This document shows positions 1 to 13,862 of a stretch of 64,000 nucleotides of DNA, one piece after another. The notes beneath the pieces were generated by a model, which was not told the origin of the DNA, did not search any database, and saw only the letters and a program-made list of their open reading frames with translations. How positions within the stretch are numbered: the stretch's first letter is position 1; the number at the start of each line of letters is the position of its first letter. A program made the position numbers and the translations under genes. This DNA is from Entonaema liquescens (taxonomy: Eukaryota > Ascomycota > Sordariomycetes > Xylariales > Xylariaceae), in the NCBI GenBank assembly GCA_902805475.1, contig CADCSX010000023.1, positions 3,596,001 through 3,660,000 of the forward strand, given 5' to 3'.

Positions 1-3000
1 TTTAAGGAGTTAATTTAACGTTAGCGTTTGTTTAAACTTTTAACAATAAATCGATTTTAAACATATAATTAAAATAATTTTCGAAAGTTTTATTAAATAT
101 AACTATTTTAAATTTACTTCAATTCCTTAACTTATAAAAAACCTAAAAGTTAACATTTAAAAATAAAATTTAACTAATAATTAAGAAAAAAAATAACTTT
201 AATAATAAATAAAAAAAACGCTTTAAAAAATTAAAAGATAAAATATTTAAAATTATTTTTAATAAATAATTAATAAATAATAAATCCGATAATAAATTAC
301 CAAATTTATTAAATTTAAATTTATTAAATTTAAAATCATTAAACTTATTAAAATTAATTAAACTTTCGAAATGTACAAAACGTACGAAATTAAAATTATT
401 ATTAAAATTATTAAAATTATTAAATTTGTTAAATTTGTTAAATTTATTAAACAATAATTTAAAATTAAATAATAACTTAAATATTTTTTACAATTAAAAA
501 AAACAAAAGAAAAAATTTAAAATGATTAAAAAATTAAAAGTAAAAAAAACATTATCGGAATTAATTAATTGCAATATTAAATTAAAATAAAAACGTTTTA
601 ACTTTTTAATTAATAAAAATAATTATTTAAAAAGCTAAAAGAATTGGCAAATATATAAAAAAACGATTATATTAATATTCGAAAAAATTAAATATGTTAA
701 AAAAATAAAATTCATAAATATAAATAAGCTAAAAATGGTTAAAGTTATCATAAAAACGTGTTATTATAACTTATTAAATTTAATCATTAACATACGAAAA
801 AGTATAAAAACATTATAAACACTTAACCGCACGTACGTTTTAACAAATAAAACCCGTTAAAAAAAACTTTAAAACAAACTTTTAAATAAGAAATACAATA
901 ATAAAGATTTTATCTAATATAATTTTAAATGGTAATAAATTATATAAATTATATAAAAATTAAAAATAAAATTTAATAACGAATAATAAATTATTATATT
1001 TTTAATTAATTGTAATAAAAAAGTTAAAAATTAAGTGAAAATTACGTAAAAGATTATTTAATTTTATAAATAGATTTTTACGGAAATTATCAATAACTTC
1101 GTTAACAAATTCCAATATAAAAAATTTAATTAAAAAATTAATAATTTAATTTATAATATTTATAAAAATATAAAAAACAAACTTATAAAATTAAAATATT
1201 TAAAGAATAAATTAAATTAAAATAAAAAAAAAACTCTTATTATATTTTAAATATAGTAAATATAATTACCGTAAAAAAAATTATTTAAAAAATAAAAAAA
1301 TTAAAAGTTAAAACTATAATTATAATTATTAAATAAATTATATATTATAATTATCAATAAAATTAAATTAATATATAAATATAAATAATAATATTTTCGT
1401 AATAATAATAAATAAAAAAGTTATAATAATAATTATTAAATTATATAATAAAAAACGTTTTTAATAAAATCCGAGTTATAAATTTTAAATTTTAAAAAAC
1501 CTCGGATTAAAACTTTTTTACACATTTAAAAATATTACTAAAATAAATTATCATTATATTGCATGTACCGGAAAAATTTTCTTGGATATAAATGCAAACG
1601 TATATATTACAAACATTAAAAGTAATTTCGAGAAAAACATAATAATCAATATTTTAAATAAAAGTTACGTTGTAAATATTAAAGGTAAATTTATATTAAT
1701 AACGAAGATAAGGATAATAAAATATTTATTATAAAAATTAAATAAAAACGTTATAATAATAACGTTAAAATATATTTTTTTAATTTAAAATTTCTTTATT
1801 AAAATTTTCTTAAAAAAGTTTTTATATCGAACAAACAATTGGATAAATAATTGTTATATATATAACATTAATAAAATAATTTTTACAATTATAAATATTT
1901 ATAAATAAGGATTTTACTTATAGTAACATAATAAGTTAAAATTAAAATTTACACCGTTTCGACAATAAAGACACGTGTTAAAGAAAAATATAAATATTAA
2001 TAATTAAAATTATTTAAAAACATCAAACGCATTTAAAACACCATTAAAATTTATTAACGAAATGAAAAATAAATTAATTTTATAATATTAAAAATTATGT
2101 TATTTTAATATAAATAAATTAAAATGGATTATTAATAGATTTATAAATATAAACGTTAATAAAAAAACAATTAAAAATTTATTTTGTTTTATTTACAATT
2201 AAACGAAAATTACAAAAATATTTTTAAAAAAACTTTAAAAACAAGCTTTATATTTAAAAAAGGTAATATAATGTAATTTAGGAACATTATAACTTATTTT
2301 AATTAAAAGAAATAAATATTTTATAATGATTATAAATAATAAAAGTTTATAATGATAATTTATAACATATAAAATTAAAAATAAAGTAATTGTAATTTTA
2401 ATAAAATATTTAACTTAATTATATAAGATATTTTAAATTTTATTTAATTAAAATAATAATTTACAAAAACAAATTAAAATTTTATAAATTAATAACGGAT
2501 AAAAATTTAAAATAAATTAATTAAAAGTTTTTTGTTGTGATAAAAATGTTAATTTAATATAATTATTACTTTATAATTAATATTAAAATAACGTAATAGA
2601 AAAAAATATATGTTTTTTATAAAATGAAATATATGTTGTATATATTGGGATGAAAATATTTATTTATTTTTAGGATTATATATTTGGAGTAATAATTTAT
2701 GTTTTAAATAAAATAAATGTGTTAATAAAAAAAAATATTACGTTTATAAAAAATTATAAAATAAGTTTAAAATTTAAAAAAAATCATAAATTTAATAACG
2801 TTTATTTTTAAATATTTAAAAGTTGTTATATAATTTATATTAATTTAAATTATTAAATAATAATAATTAAAAAATTAAACGTTAAAAATGTTAAAGTTAT
2901 TTTTTTAAAATATGTTAAGTAATATAATTTTATAATATGGTTAATTAAAAGAAGGAAATTTTTCACAATACCATATATTATTTTTTACAAACATATTAAA

Positions 3001-5030
3001 AACGATGATATAATTTTAAACCCGAAAAACGTTATAAAATCATTACCAAATCATATATAAAAGCGTTTCCAATATAAGAAAATTGTAAAAACATCAAAAA
3101 TAAACGTAAAAAATAAAGATAATAACGTTGTTAACAAAAATATAACAAATAATAAATTAAATTAAATTAAATGTAAACGCGAGAAATTTAAAAAATTTAT
3201 ATTTAAATTATATATTTATAAAATATTAAATAAAATAAATAACTTTTTTACGATAACCTTTAACCAAAAAGGTGTATTAAATAATAATAATATAAAAATT
3301 ATTATTTATTTTAACATATAAATCGTAAATAATTTATTATAAAATTTAAAATTAATATAAATAAATAATTTAAATTAAGAATATTTAACTTATTTTGTAT
3401 ATATAAATAAATTATTTTAAATTAACATAAATAAACTTATATTAAAGGAAATGATGGTAAAAAATAAATGGGAATAATAATTTAAAGTTATTTTTATAAA
3501 AATACGGGAAATTTTTAAATAAGGCACATTTAAATTTATTCGATTAAAAAAAACTTTTTATAATTATTAAATAAACTTTAAATAAATATTAAAAAAGAAA
3601 TTTTTATTAATAAAACTTTTAAATAAATTTAAAACACGTATTTATATTTAAAAATTTACATAATAAAAAAGTATCAATTATAATAAAATAATAGTTATAA
3701 TAATTAAAACCGTTTTATAATATATTTTAATAACGTTAATTGTTAGCTTAAGATTTTACATATTATAAATTAATTTTATAATTATTTATTTTAACAAAGA
3801 TTTATAAAAAAATATTTTTATATTCTTTTTTTTATTATTAAAAAAATACTTTAATAAACATTTAAAAAAAAAAAAATTATATGGATATTTTAAAAAGGTA
3901 ATTATTTAATTAATAAACCCATTATATAAATTAAAATAATCTAAAACTACGTGGTAAAAAAAAATATATTATATATTTAAAAAATTAAAATATAAATTGT
4001 TTACGGTTAACGATACTATTTATATAAACGATAAAATAAAAAACTTAATAATTTTTTACGTTAATGATTTTATTATATTTAGCCCGAACCTTAAATAATT
4101 AAAAAACTTAACCCGGTAATTTCGTAAAAATGTATTCATTACAAATTTTAAAAACGTTAATTAATATCTTAAAATGTAAATTATACAATCATTATTTATT
4201 AAAAACGTATGTTTTAATTAATAATAATATATTAAAAAAATTTTATAATTTATAATATTTAATAAAGGTAAATCGATTTTAATTCCATTTAATTTGAAAA
4301 AGTAAGAAAATTTATTACTAAAAAATTTTAATAAATAATAAATTAATGTTGTTAAAATATTCGAATACGTTTTATTTATTAATAAGGTTAATTTTCCCGC
4401 GTACGTTATAAAACTTAATATTAATTTCGCGATGTTTATATAAGTTCGTTTTATAAGTAATTTTTTTCCCGAATATTTTATAAAGATTAAAAAAATAATA
4501 AAATATTTGAAAAACTTAATAAAAAAATGTATATAATATTAAACGTTCGATGAAAATTACTTACATTATGTTTATAATAAATTAAAATTATACGGCGTAA
4601 TTAATAATAATTACGTTTTAAACCTAACCATTAATAAATTTATAACCGGATACGTATTTTTTTTAACCGGCGCGCTTATACTATAATTATTTAAATTATA
4701 ATTAATTATTGTAAAAAACTTAAAAAAAACCGAATATATTATGTTAACTTTAGTAGTAGTAGACACAACGTGGATACGTAATTTTTTGGAAAAACTAAAA
4801 TTTATGTTTTTAAAATCGATTATATTATTATGTGATAACATTATAACGATTATATAAATAAAAAAAATAATAATAAATCGTTAAAAAAAATATATAAAAA
4901 AAGATTATCATTATATAAGGTAAAAGATTAAAGATAACCATGTTGTAATAAAGAAAATTAATGGTAAAAAAAACTTAACGAATAATTTTATAAAACCATT
5001 AAATAAAAAAAAATATTATAAATTTATACA
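1..5030 (+). mobile_element. RIP-degraded Ty1/copia retrotransposon relic
   Basis: This is almost pure A/T sequence with very few G or C. Conceptual + strand translation still shows the copia pol order with many stop codons. About 3905-3965 reads like the reverse transcriptase block 'ALYGLKQSPR.WYKK' (seen: NPLYKLK, then TTW, stop, KKIY). About 4045-4070 gives the catalytic block as YVNDFIIF in place of YVDDIIIF. About 4485-4530 gives IIKYLKN, matching the RNase H region 'RILRYLKGT'. About 4640-4670 gives TGYVFFLTG, a hallmark of copia RNase H. About 4903-5020 gives DYHYIR, then HVVIKKINGKKNL and KPLN, matching the copia C-terminus. Upstream sequence would hold gag and integrase but is too mutated to delimit. 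The element runs off the left edge and LTRs could not be defined. The loss of C and G is inferred to be RIP. Confidence 0.8.
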
Positions 5031-6930
5031 ATTATTAAAAATAAAAAATTAAAAATAACCTTATAATCTTAACCGAAAAAACGTATAAAAATATGATTAC
5101 TTATAAGTTTTATAAAAAAAATTTTATATATATTTTAAAATTAATTTAATTTTACGTTAATATATAAACCACCATACTATTATAAAAATCTTTATAATTT
5201 ATATTACATAGTTTAATTTTACAACCAACTAATACAATTATCAAATTCCCTCATTAAAAAAATAATATTTTTTAATAATAAAAAAAACTTTAATTTTTTT
5301 AATTTAATTTAAAATATATTATTTTTCCTAATTACAACTTATTTTTAATATTTAAATTTTATTATTAAAAATCAATATATTAAATATAATATAATAAATT
5401 TTTTTTAATAAATATTTAACATATATTAATTATAAATATGTTTTTATAATTTTAATATCGTAAAATAAATTTATAAATTCATTAACATTATATAATAACT
5501 TTATAAATTATTAAATAATTTAAAATAATATTTTATTATTATTTTTATAAAATAATAATAATATTAAAAATATAAATAATAAATTATTAATTATTTAAAA
5601 TTATAAATTTAATAATTTTAATTTAAATTTAATTTAATTATAAAAAAATAAAAATAATAATAATAATATTATAAAAAATAATAATAACATATAAAATAAT
5701 ATTGTAAATTATTTTTTTTATAATAAATTAATAATATAATTAATAAAAAAATTAAAGATATTTATATTTAAAAATATATTTATAAAAAAATATTTTATTT
5801 ATATAAAATATATAAAAATAATTTTAAATATATATAATAAATTAAATTTAAATAATTTCGATATAATTATATTTAATAAATTTATTAATTTAAAAAAGGA
5901 TTTTTTAAATAACCAAATATTAATTATAAAATATATTATTTATAAATTAAATAAAAATTAAAAATTATTTAAAATTATATTAAATAAAATTAATATATTT
6001 TTTAAAATTTAAACGTTAAAATTATATATAATATATAATTATATTTAAATTATAAAAATTAAATTTAATAAAGTTATTAAATATTATTATTTAAAAAAAC
6101 TTTTTTAATAATATTTATTTTCGAAATTTTTTTTATTAATTTTTAAATATTACGAATTAATAATTAATTTAAATGTTAAAATTATAAATAAATTAATATA
6201 TTTAAATTATTTTAAATTAACTTAAATAAATATTATAAATAATAAATTTATTTTAATTAATAATAATAAAATTTTTTTATAATATTTAAAAAATATTAAT
6301 AAATATTTAACTTTAAAATATATAATTTAAATTAATTTAAAAAAGTTAAATAATTTTTTAAATGGAAATGAGTTTTTAAATAAATAAATTTAATAATAAT
6401 TAATAATTTTTTAATTATAAAGATTTTTTAATTATTTAAAAAAATTTAAAAATTAATAATATTAAATTAATATTTTAATAAATAAATTTTAAAATTTTTA
6501 TATTTAATAATTAAAAATATTATTTTAATTAATATTATTTAATTTTTAATAAAAAATATATTTAAATAAAAATATTTTAATTAAATTTTTAATTATTATT
6601 CGTTTTTTTAATTAATACGTAATATTTTTTTTAAAAATATTACGTTAAATTTATGTAAATAATATTAATAATAAATTTTAAATAAATTTTACATTATAAT
6701 ATTTATTAATATTAAATTTTTTTTAAAAATGTATTATTTTAATTTTAAATGTTATTTACGTTTCGAGGTTTTTTTTTTATTATTTTTTTTATTTTTTAAT
6801 AATATTATTTTTACGAATAATGGAAATTAATGTTAATGTTAATGTTAATTAAATTCGCTAAAATATACGCGAAAAACTTTAATAACTACATTAAAAAAAA
6901 GCAATATTAAAGATTTATAATAAATTGAAA
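5031..6930. repeat. AT-rich RIP-mutated repeat block
   Basis: This continues the A/T block with almost no G or C and no usable reading frame. It begins just after the copia pol C-terminus, so part of it may be a 3' LTR, but no LTR pair could be matched by eye. A short hexamer run (TTAATG, about three and a half copies) lies near 6826-6850. The composition jumps to normal at about 6930-6950, which marks the edge of the silenced block. Confidence 0.65.
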
Positions 6931-8385
6931 AAAACACTCACAATGTACGTTCATTGGACGCCGGGTAATTATAAAGTTTCGGGCGCTTACGGCATCAAGT
7001 CATCGGAGACGTCTTCGGCAAATGTTCATTCTCGGAGGTACATGGGGTAGATGTGGAACTACCGTATGGGCCGCAGACGGGAATTGCTGCGTTGGTACCG
7101 GCCGGACCGGAAGGGTGGATACTGAAGGCATACAGTTACCGCTTCGGTTATCATGACAGGCAAGAGGTGGCAAGAAAATAGTGTTAGTGTGATCGCCCCA
7201 GATAGTTTCTCTCCTTCTGTCCCGTCGGTACCCGCGCACGTGGCGCACGTCCACTTATAGCTTTAGATCGAGATTTACAACGAGCCGGTGGCCCCCTGCT
7301 TTCAGAGGCTGCATGTACCTCTTGGTAGCGAAGACCCTTAGTCGTTTACGGTATAATGCTGTGTATCCGACTTACCGATTCATCGCGATGAAAAGCCCGT
7401 TCTGCTTTAGGTTGACCAATCTCCATCCTTCTCCTGTATTGAGAATTAAGCGCCGTATGCCGATCAATCCCCTCTCTTCATGATCTCGGCCCTTGATCGA
7501 CATCGGCGTGTTTTACGTTTCGTTGCCATTCCCCCTCGTCAGTGGCCAGTGGCACGTAGGTACCTAGCTATGCAGGAGCCCTGAACGTTTAAATTTAGCG
7601 CCATACGAAAATTATGAGGTACGTACGCCGTCTCTCTCGGGGACGGGGTATGTAAGCTGCTCATTACTATCATGTAAGACAAGACAGTCCCTACGCTTTT
7701 TACACGTGGGACCGCCACGGTTGATTTTGAGGTCTTACCTCGGAGCGGCGAAATACACGTTGCCCTCCCAGGTCCAGGCCGAAAATTGCACACTCGAGAA
7801 ATTCCAAGGGAAAAGAAAAGCGGGAAATAAAGATAATTCCAATACGCCAGAGAGGCGCACATTAGGGAACCCCGGCCATTATTGATTTCATACCATTAAA
7901 TTTCCTAGCCCCGAGAAGTCGGTGGACGAGCGATCAAGCTCTCAAGTTTAAGAGCTATCTTGTCTGGCAGTGCAGCTACCCGTAAAGAATTGAATGGATA
8001 AACGATTGTATCGCACATGAGGCCACGGCTCTGGTCCGCGGTATCTACCGAACGTGGTGGCGAGAATTCCTATTCAACGTGTGGAAGCATGCAAGCGGCG
8101 GCTCAAACAGCGAGGGCGATAGTTGATATTCCTGGGTGGAATATCATCGTCCTGATTGGTCCTGGCATACTGCACTGATCATCATTCTCTAATCTCAGTG
8201 GCGTCTACCAGGGTCTTTGTGTGACACTCAAACGGAGAGTGGCGCGACGTGGACGAATGTGACCTCTCACTGTGGGCGTCATTGGCCCCATGGAGCGAAC
8301 CCCATCAACTGAACTCTTCCTGATGCAGAATTAACAGAATGACAAATATCAAATATCCACGCCTGAAAATCTGCATATCATTCCC
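6931..8385. other. Intergenic, no supported gene
   Basis: Base composition is normal. Short open frames on the - strand (7000-7254 and 7539-7862) show no recognisable motif or credible start. I see only the 3' flank of the Zn2Cys6 gene and single-copy-looking spacer. Confidence 0.5.
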
Positions 8386-10730
8386 TCACCCCTGTAATCC
8401 GTTGCGTTGGGGGTACCGTGGCAATATTATGCTGGGAGACTCTTGGTCCGTAGCCGACTGCATATGGTGCTCCCACCAGCGGACAAAGTGGTCAAGCGTA
8501 CGATCGGAATTCTCATCAGCCATGCTAAAAATCCCAAACGGCGACCTGGATCGAATTTCAAGGGGCATGTGGCTCGGTCGACCATCGCTCTCTTCGATCT
8601 CGGTGATATCCCTGAAGAGCTGGGCATCATCGGCACTTAAGCATTGCCTGAACAAGCGGAAGACGACTTCTGCTACGTAGTAGTTTTGGCCTTGCTCCCA
8701 TAACCCTTTGGCGCATAGTATCAATGTAGATTGTACGGCCCCGTGAGCCGTCGTACCCTTCTCAACCGATGAGATATCTCTCAGAGCGCTGAATCCTAGC
8801 AAGGCTAATAGATGGACAAGCGTAACATCGAGTGATTCGAATCCGTGACGTAAATAGTAGATCCGTAAAAGCGTTTCCAGGCATGCTTTAGAATGCTTGA
8901 CGATCGCACTCGGGTTCACTTCGGCGTGGATGTAACCCATCTGCATAAAAGGTTCGAAGAGGCCGATGAGGAGGACATGGTAATACATGCTACAATGTAT
9001 CAGCAACGAGAGCATAGTCGAATCATATATCATAACCCTACGGAAAGACTGACTGTATATTAAGGTGTGACGGCATAGCCGCATCTTGAGCCTGGAGTGG
9101 TTTTGGTAGAGTCTCATACCAAACCAAAAGTCTCGACCTGAATCCAATGGCAGCACTAAGCGGCATCCTGATGAAGCTCCTCGGCCGATTGAACGATAAA
9201 GCCGTGATCTCATTCATGATGACGCGGAACTGAGAGACCACCATGAACGCAAGACTATTGTATGTGGGTATCGGATCGTGACCAAGAGGATATTTGACAT
9301 TTAGTTCTCCGTAAAACGAAGATATTTCGTCAACATCGGGGAGCGGTCGATTCGGCGGATCCTTTAACAGCGGCGGTTGAAACGTGTGGAAGGTTGCGAG
9401 TCTGTTGTAGATTCTGGTGTAAGTAACATTATCCACGTATCCGTACTAGACCGAGAGAGGACAGGGACCTACGATTGCCAATTGTATAAGCACCAGGCCG
9501 TCGTCGTTGCGGCTACCTGCCACTCCTTACCTTCGTCTGGGCCCGGGGAGAAAAGAGATAGCTTCTGCGCTATTTCGAGAGATTTGTACGTATAGACCCA
9601 GCTTATTTCGTCAATGCCATTGAGGTTACAAGTCAAATTGATAATGACCGCTGCTTGGACCGTGGTAATCGTGGGCTGTGCTTGTTCTAACTCGAATAGT
9701 CTGCGGGCTTCTGCAAGAAATCGGTAGCCTGGGTTATCAGGGAGCCAATACTCGGCCCTGTTCTTTATTCGACTATAGCCATGCTTCTCCATATTAGTAT
9801 AGGCAATTGAAAATACTGTGTGGCGGAAGTTGCTCTTACCCACGCAGCCCCGAGAACAGCATTCACTAGCAGACGCGAGCAGAATCGATTATTACCAACG
9901 AACATATCTTCGAGGAATAAGTCTTTATGGAAGGATGGATAGGAAGGATATATGAAGATGAAGTATATCTGCAGGAGCATGCGTAGCATTGAATTATCAG
10001 AGGAAACTGTCGTCCAGCTTGACACAGTCATGGATGAGATTCGAAGGTCAACGAGTTCGACGGTATGATACGGCGCGAGATACATCTTTTGAGATTCGTC
10101 CACGACGTCTCTTAACATGTCCAAGTATATTTGCGGCGGGTGCGACTGCACACTCGTCTTCTCGTACAAGGTCGACTGCAGGTATGGGTTGTGCCATTGA
10201 TTTAGGAAAGGGGGCATCTCCCGGAGGTACGGGAACTCGTACCGAAATCGAAGCTCTGGTTTGAGTGAAAGTTGTAGCAACAAGTCACCGTCCTGGACAG
10301 TCTTGACGATGATTTGTGCATCTTCACCCATACGGAGCCGTTGCAAGACCTGGGCAGTCTCTTCGTCAGGTCGAGATCGTAGGATCCCGAAGAGGTCTTC
10401 GTACGCTTGACATTTTATCTCGAGATCGGTTAACTTGCGTTTCTGTGCTCTGAGGTGCGTCTCTGTCGGGAGTGTCGTGTATTCGCAAGGGGTTTGTCGT
10501 TCGATGCAGACAGAACATCGTGGTCGTTCGGCGGTACACTACAATCAAGTCAGCCACTACCAGATTTACTGAGAAAGTCAGAGGGTATTAACCTTGCTCT
10601 TCCTCTTCCGGCAGGCCTCACAAGCTGCCGGGGTGGCTATTCTCTTTACACGATGTTGGGTCTGCGATAAGGCTTCCGGGCGAGGAGGGTTGGGGGAGTT
10701 GGGCAAGAGTGGCCGCAAAGGATGCGACAT
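8386..10730 (-). CDS. Zn2Cys6 transcription factor with fungal regulatory domain
   Basis: This is a predicted nuclear DNA-binding regulator of 700 aa. Exons (minus): 10730-10593, 10538-9840, 9786-9473, 9401-9054, 8989-8386; all phases agree. The binuclear zinc cluster at residues 38-64 is split by intron 1: CEACRKRKSK then CTAERPRCSVC and IERQTPC, i.e. CX2CX6CX6CX2CX6C. Further on, motifs typical of the fungal middle homology region appear: FIYPSYPSFHKDLF, LLVNAVLGAAW, WLPDNPGYRFLAEARRL and NGIDEISWVYT. Splicing at 9053/8990 restores HLNIHMYYHVLLIGLF. The ATG at 10730 is chosen because the longer frame has only a TTG upstream. For intron 2 an alternative acceptor (intron 9763-9839) is also in phase. 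The regulated pathway is unknown; no obvious target cluster adjoins it. Confidence 0.88.
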
Positions 10731-12343
10731 ACAGAATACGCGAAATCCAAGACCACTATGTTCACTAATGGGAGGTATTGTTGCTGAAGCCAATGGTTTT
10801 AGTTGGCCATATAAAGTGAAATCTTATAAAAGAAAAAAGACCTGTTCAGGTCTGCATACGTTTCAAATAAAGAAATGATCTCTTCCTTGGTACTTTACAT
10901 TTACAGTGATGGAATTATATTATTAAACTGAGCTAGGTCCGGGTACATCCAGCAGTCAGGGGGGCCAGATCTATGAGGCTAGGCGGTCCGAGATGTGGCG
11001 TTTCCATTCAAAACAGAGAGAATGCAACCGGGACGGCCAGTATATCGACCCACATGATATCCTATTTCTCTACCACTACTTGCAAGCGGAGATGGGGAAA
11101 TCCATTGATAGCCATAATCTCAAGCTTGCTATAGGCTCTGTGGAACTCAATTTACTACGGAGTGGCGAGAAATAATCGCATACATAAGTCAGCTACAAGC
11201 ACCGTTGAAACCATAGTAACTCAGTTAAGCAAATTAAGCGTGTCTAGATCTGATCCACAAGTAGACTGTTACCACGTTTTGAGTATTTCATTTAGAAGTT
11301 TTGATTTTTTATCTTGAAGCATAACTTTTAAATTGTTAGAGACGTAAATATAGTGCTGTGGTATTATGAGACCCTTCACTATTCAAACGTGGAAACCCGG
11401 GTAGAATAAATTTTCGAGCTGCTTGGTTTCCTCTTATAGTTTTTGATCTATTGACTGTGTATCGAAATGTATTAGATTGCACTATATTTGGAAAATGCCC
11501 CTTGTACCGATAGTACAGCGTCCCAATCAGGGTGTTTTCACAACCTCAGGGGACTTCCACGAAGTAGTTAGCTAGTCACTAACAAAGGCTTCCCCCTCGG
11601 GGTTAAATTCCGGTGACGTGCCACTGTAGGTAATGCAGTCAACCCAAAGCCTTGTCGAGGATTCAAAAAGTTGATGAAAATTGAAATTTAATGTACTTTA
11701 AGGAGAAAACTACCTACTGTGGTTTGTAGGTAGGTCGAAACCATTGCGTTATAACAACGCGATGATAAAAGACTAAAGGGGTCCCAAAATATATACCCCT
11801 ATCGTAGGGGGCACAATGAGTTTTATGGGTGGTGGATAGAGCAGATCCAAAGTAAGATCGGGGAAAGGGAAGTCTACTACCGTCACTGCTGTTATCCTGC
11901 CCCAAATTGTACTCGAGATCCTGTATCAACCAGCCGGACGAGGCGCCGGAAGCATACAAGCGGCAGTGCCACAGGGCCCGGTACAGACTTTGCAGCTCCA
12001 CCTCAATATCACTAATTTCCCGCAGACCTGCTATGATAGGATCGCTTTAGTCTATCATCAACGGATGCATTCAAGCGAGTAGGTGAACATTACGTGCGTG
12101 GGAAGTTGTATTTTTTTTGACCCTGTCTATCCGTTATGCCTGGTTTCTATACACCCTCGAATGCCTATTTAAAGAAGTGTCTCCTCGAAAACATCCTACC
12201 ATACAGCCCGTACCGGCATGCTTTGCGCCTATACCTAGCAGCCGTGCCTCCGCCCGTACCAACCCCGAATAGAAGCGACCGATATCAGATCAGAAAGTCA
12301 GCAAAGCATATCATGCTTTTGTTGATTCTAAGTTCCATCCAGC
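10731..12343. other. Intergenic between Zn2Cys6 and bZIP genes
   Basis: This is the upstream region of the Zn2Cys6 gene and the 3' flank of the bZIP gene. A - strand frame at 11714-12001 and a + strand frame at 10993-11175 carry no motif I recognise and no neighbouring exons. Nothing else is supported. Confidence 0.5.
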
Positions 12344-13160
12344 TCAAGCAATTTGCCTGGCACTTTCGCTTATGTACTTCTGTATGACCTGGCAATCGCA
12401 CATACCGTGTTTCAAAATTTCGTTCTTAAGCTCGATTACTTCCTCTCGCAATGCATCTGCCATCAACTTCAACGCGTCTCTCTCGGCCGTTAACGCCTTC
12501 GCCCTCGTCTGAAGATTCTCTGTCTCCCTCTTTTTCTTCTCCCGGCACTTACTAGCTGCGACGCGATTCTTTTCGAGTTTCGCTACCTTTTGAGTTCCTC
12601 CGATTTTGAAGTAATCATCTCCCGAGGATGGCGGTGTGGCGGGCTTCGACTGGCTATATCTACGTTTGCCTTGCTGCGAAAAATCTGCTTTAAGACCATC
12701 ATCTATATCCTTAATATTACCAGCCTTTCGCTTGGTTGGAGTATACAACGGCTGAACCGCTCGCTGCGATTCTGGCGACTTAGGAGGTATCGAGTCACCA
12801 CCCAATAGGCTATGCTGAGGACCCTGTACGGATGGAATTAGAATTTGTCTAACACGTCGAAAAACCTTGGCGTACAGAAAAAGTCTTATCTACAAAATCA
12901 TCATCGGGGCCACGAGACTTTGCTGAGCCGTTTGGGTAGGGGCCAAGCTGGCTGTATGCGCCGCTATTCAAACCAATTTCTTCTGGCGCGGATGTGTCCC
13001 ATTTCAAGTACTGGAGGCCATCTAGCTGAACATTCTCCAGCTGGAGACTATCGAGAATATTAAAGCGCGGTGTGCCGAGCTTTGGATGTGGCCTTGGGAC
13101 AGAACTATCCATGTCACTATCAGGACCATATAAGTCCAATGGGTTGACATGGTATTCCAT
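12344..13160 (-). CDS. bZIP transcription factor (ATF/CREB-like)
   Basis: This is a predicted 254-aa nuclear DNA-binding protein. Two exons: 13160-12876 and 12823-12344, with a 52-bp intron (GTACGC...CCGTACAG) containing TCTAAT. Joining in phase 0 gives DKTFS-GPQHSLLGGDS. The basic region reads KLEKNRVAASKCREKKKRET (N-x7-R pattern NRVAASKCR), followed by a leucine-zipper stretch with regular hydrophobic residues (LQTRAKALTAERDALKL). After the zipper, LKNEILKHGMCDCQ resembles the tail of fungal ATF/CRE-type bZIPs. The N-terminal about 150 residues are acidic to mixed and probably disordered. The first in-frame ATG, at 13160, was chosen because the frame extends upstream only to a TTG. The target genes are unknown. 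Confidence 0.88.
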
Positions 13161-13379
13161 TATTCCCCTTTTGTCTGTCAATTGATGTCAGAAAAACAAA
13201 CTAATTTTTGCTGCGGAGCGACCAGACACTCAGTTTACTAGTTATAGATTGTAATAGTCAAAGATCTGCAAGCGTCGCTTGCGCTTGTAAGCTGAGCGGC
13301 AATGCGAATGGTACGAATCACCAACCTACCGCAGTTAGCTTATCGAGCACAACGAGAATATGGAATATTTAATGATTAA

Positions 13380-13859
13380 GGCCGTGAACGGCTCAGATTT
13401 TAAGGGTAGGCTTACAGGATTTTAAGCCTACCTTCGAATATTTTTTACGCTAGTAAAAAAAACCTTTCCTTTTTGGGCAGTATTCAAGCCACAAATTCTG
13501 GATTGACCCATAGAAATTGAGTTAACTCCCTGTAAGCAATGTATCGCGCTAGAAGTGGTAGTATACTAGGCCTAAAAGGGCTTAAGGGACCCTCTAATTA
13601 CTCGTTTAGGAAGGAGGGCTTATTCGAAAATAAGCCCAGTCTGTAAACTGGGGTTTACGGCATTTTGCTGTGTTCTTACGCTTTCGACCAATTATAGAGG
13701 TCCTTCACTTCTAAAATAGGAAAGCGGTAAGTAAGGGCATAATTCAGGGTCATGACTCAGTAAGATGGAAATACATCGTGGTCCCACTTATTTTATATGG
13801 GACTTAAAAGTATCTTTTTTTTTTTAAGCATAGGCTTAAAATCTGAGCCGTTCACGGCC
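13380..13859. mobile_element. MITE with long terminal inverted repeats
   Basis: The left end starts GGCCGTGAACGGCTCAGATT and continues TTAAG. The right end finishes with its exact reverse complement (CTTAAAATCTGAGCC then GTTCACGGCC), giving a terminal inverted repeat of about 25 bp. Both ends are flanked by TAA (13377-13379 and 13860-13862), a 3-bp target duplication of the kind PIF/Harbinger-type elements make. Just inside the left end is a secondary hairpin (GTAGGCTTA ... TAAGCCTAC, about 13407-13433). The 480 bp hold no coding sequence, so this is a non-autonomous element. It has normal base composition and so seems not to have been hit by RIP. Confidence 0.85.
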
Positions 13860-13862
13860 TAA

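Noticed and set aside
170..454. Open frame rich in Phe-Asn-Lys repeats on the - strand
   Set aside because: It is a product of low-complexity A/T sequence in a RIP-mutated block; the real relic reads on the + strand.
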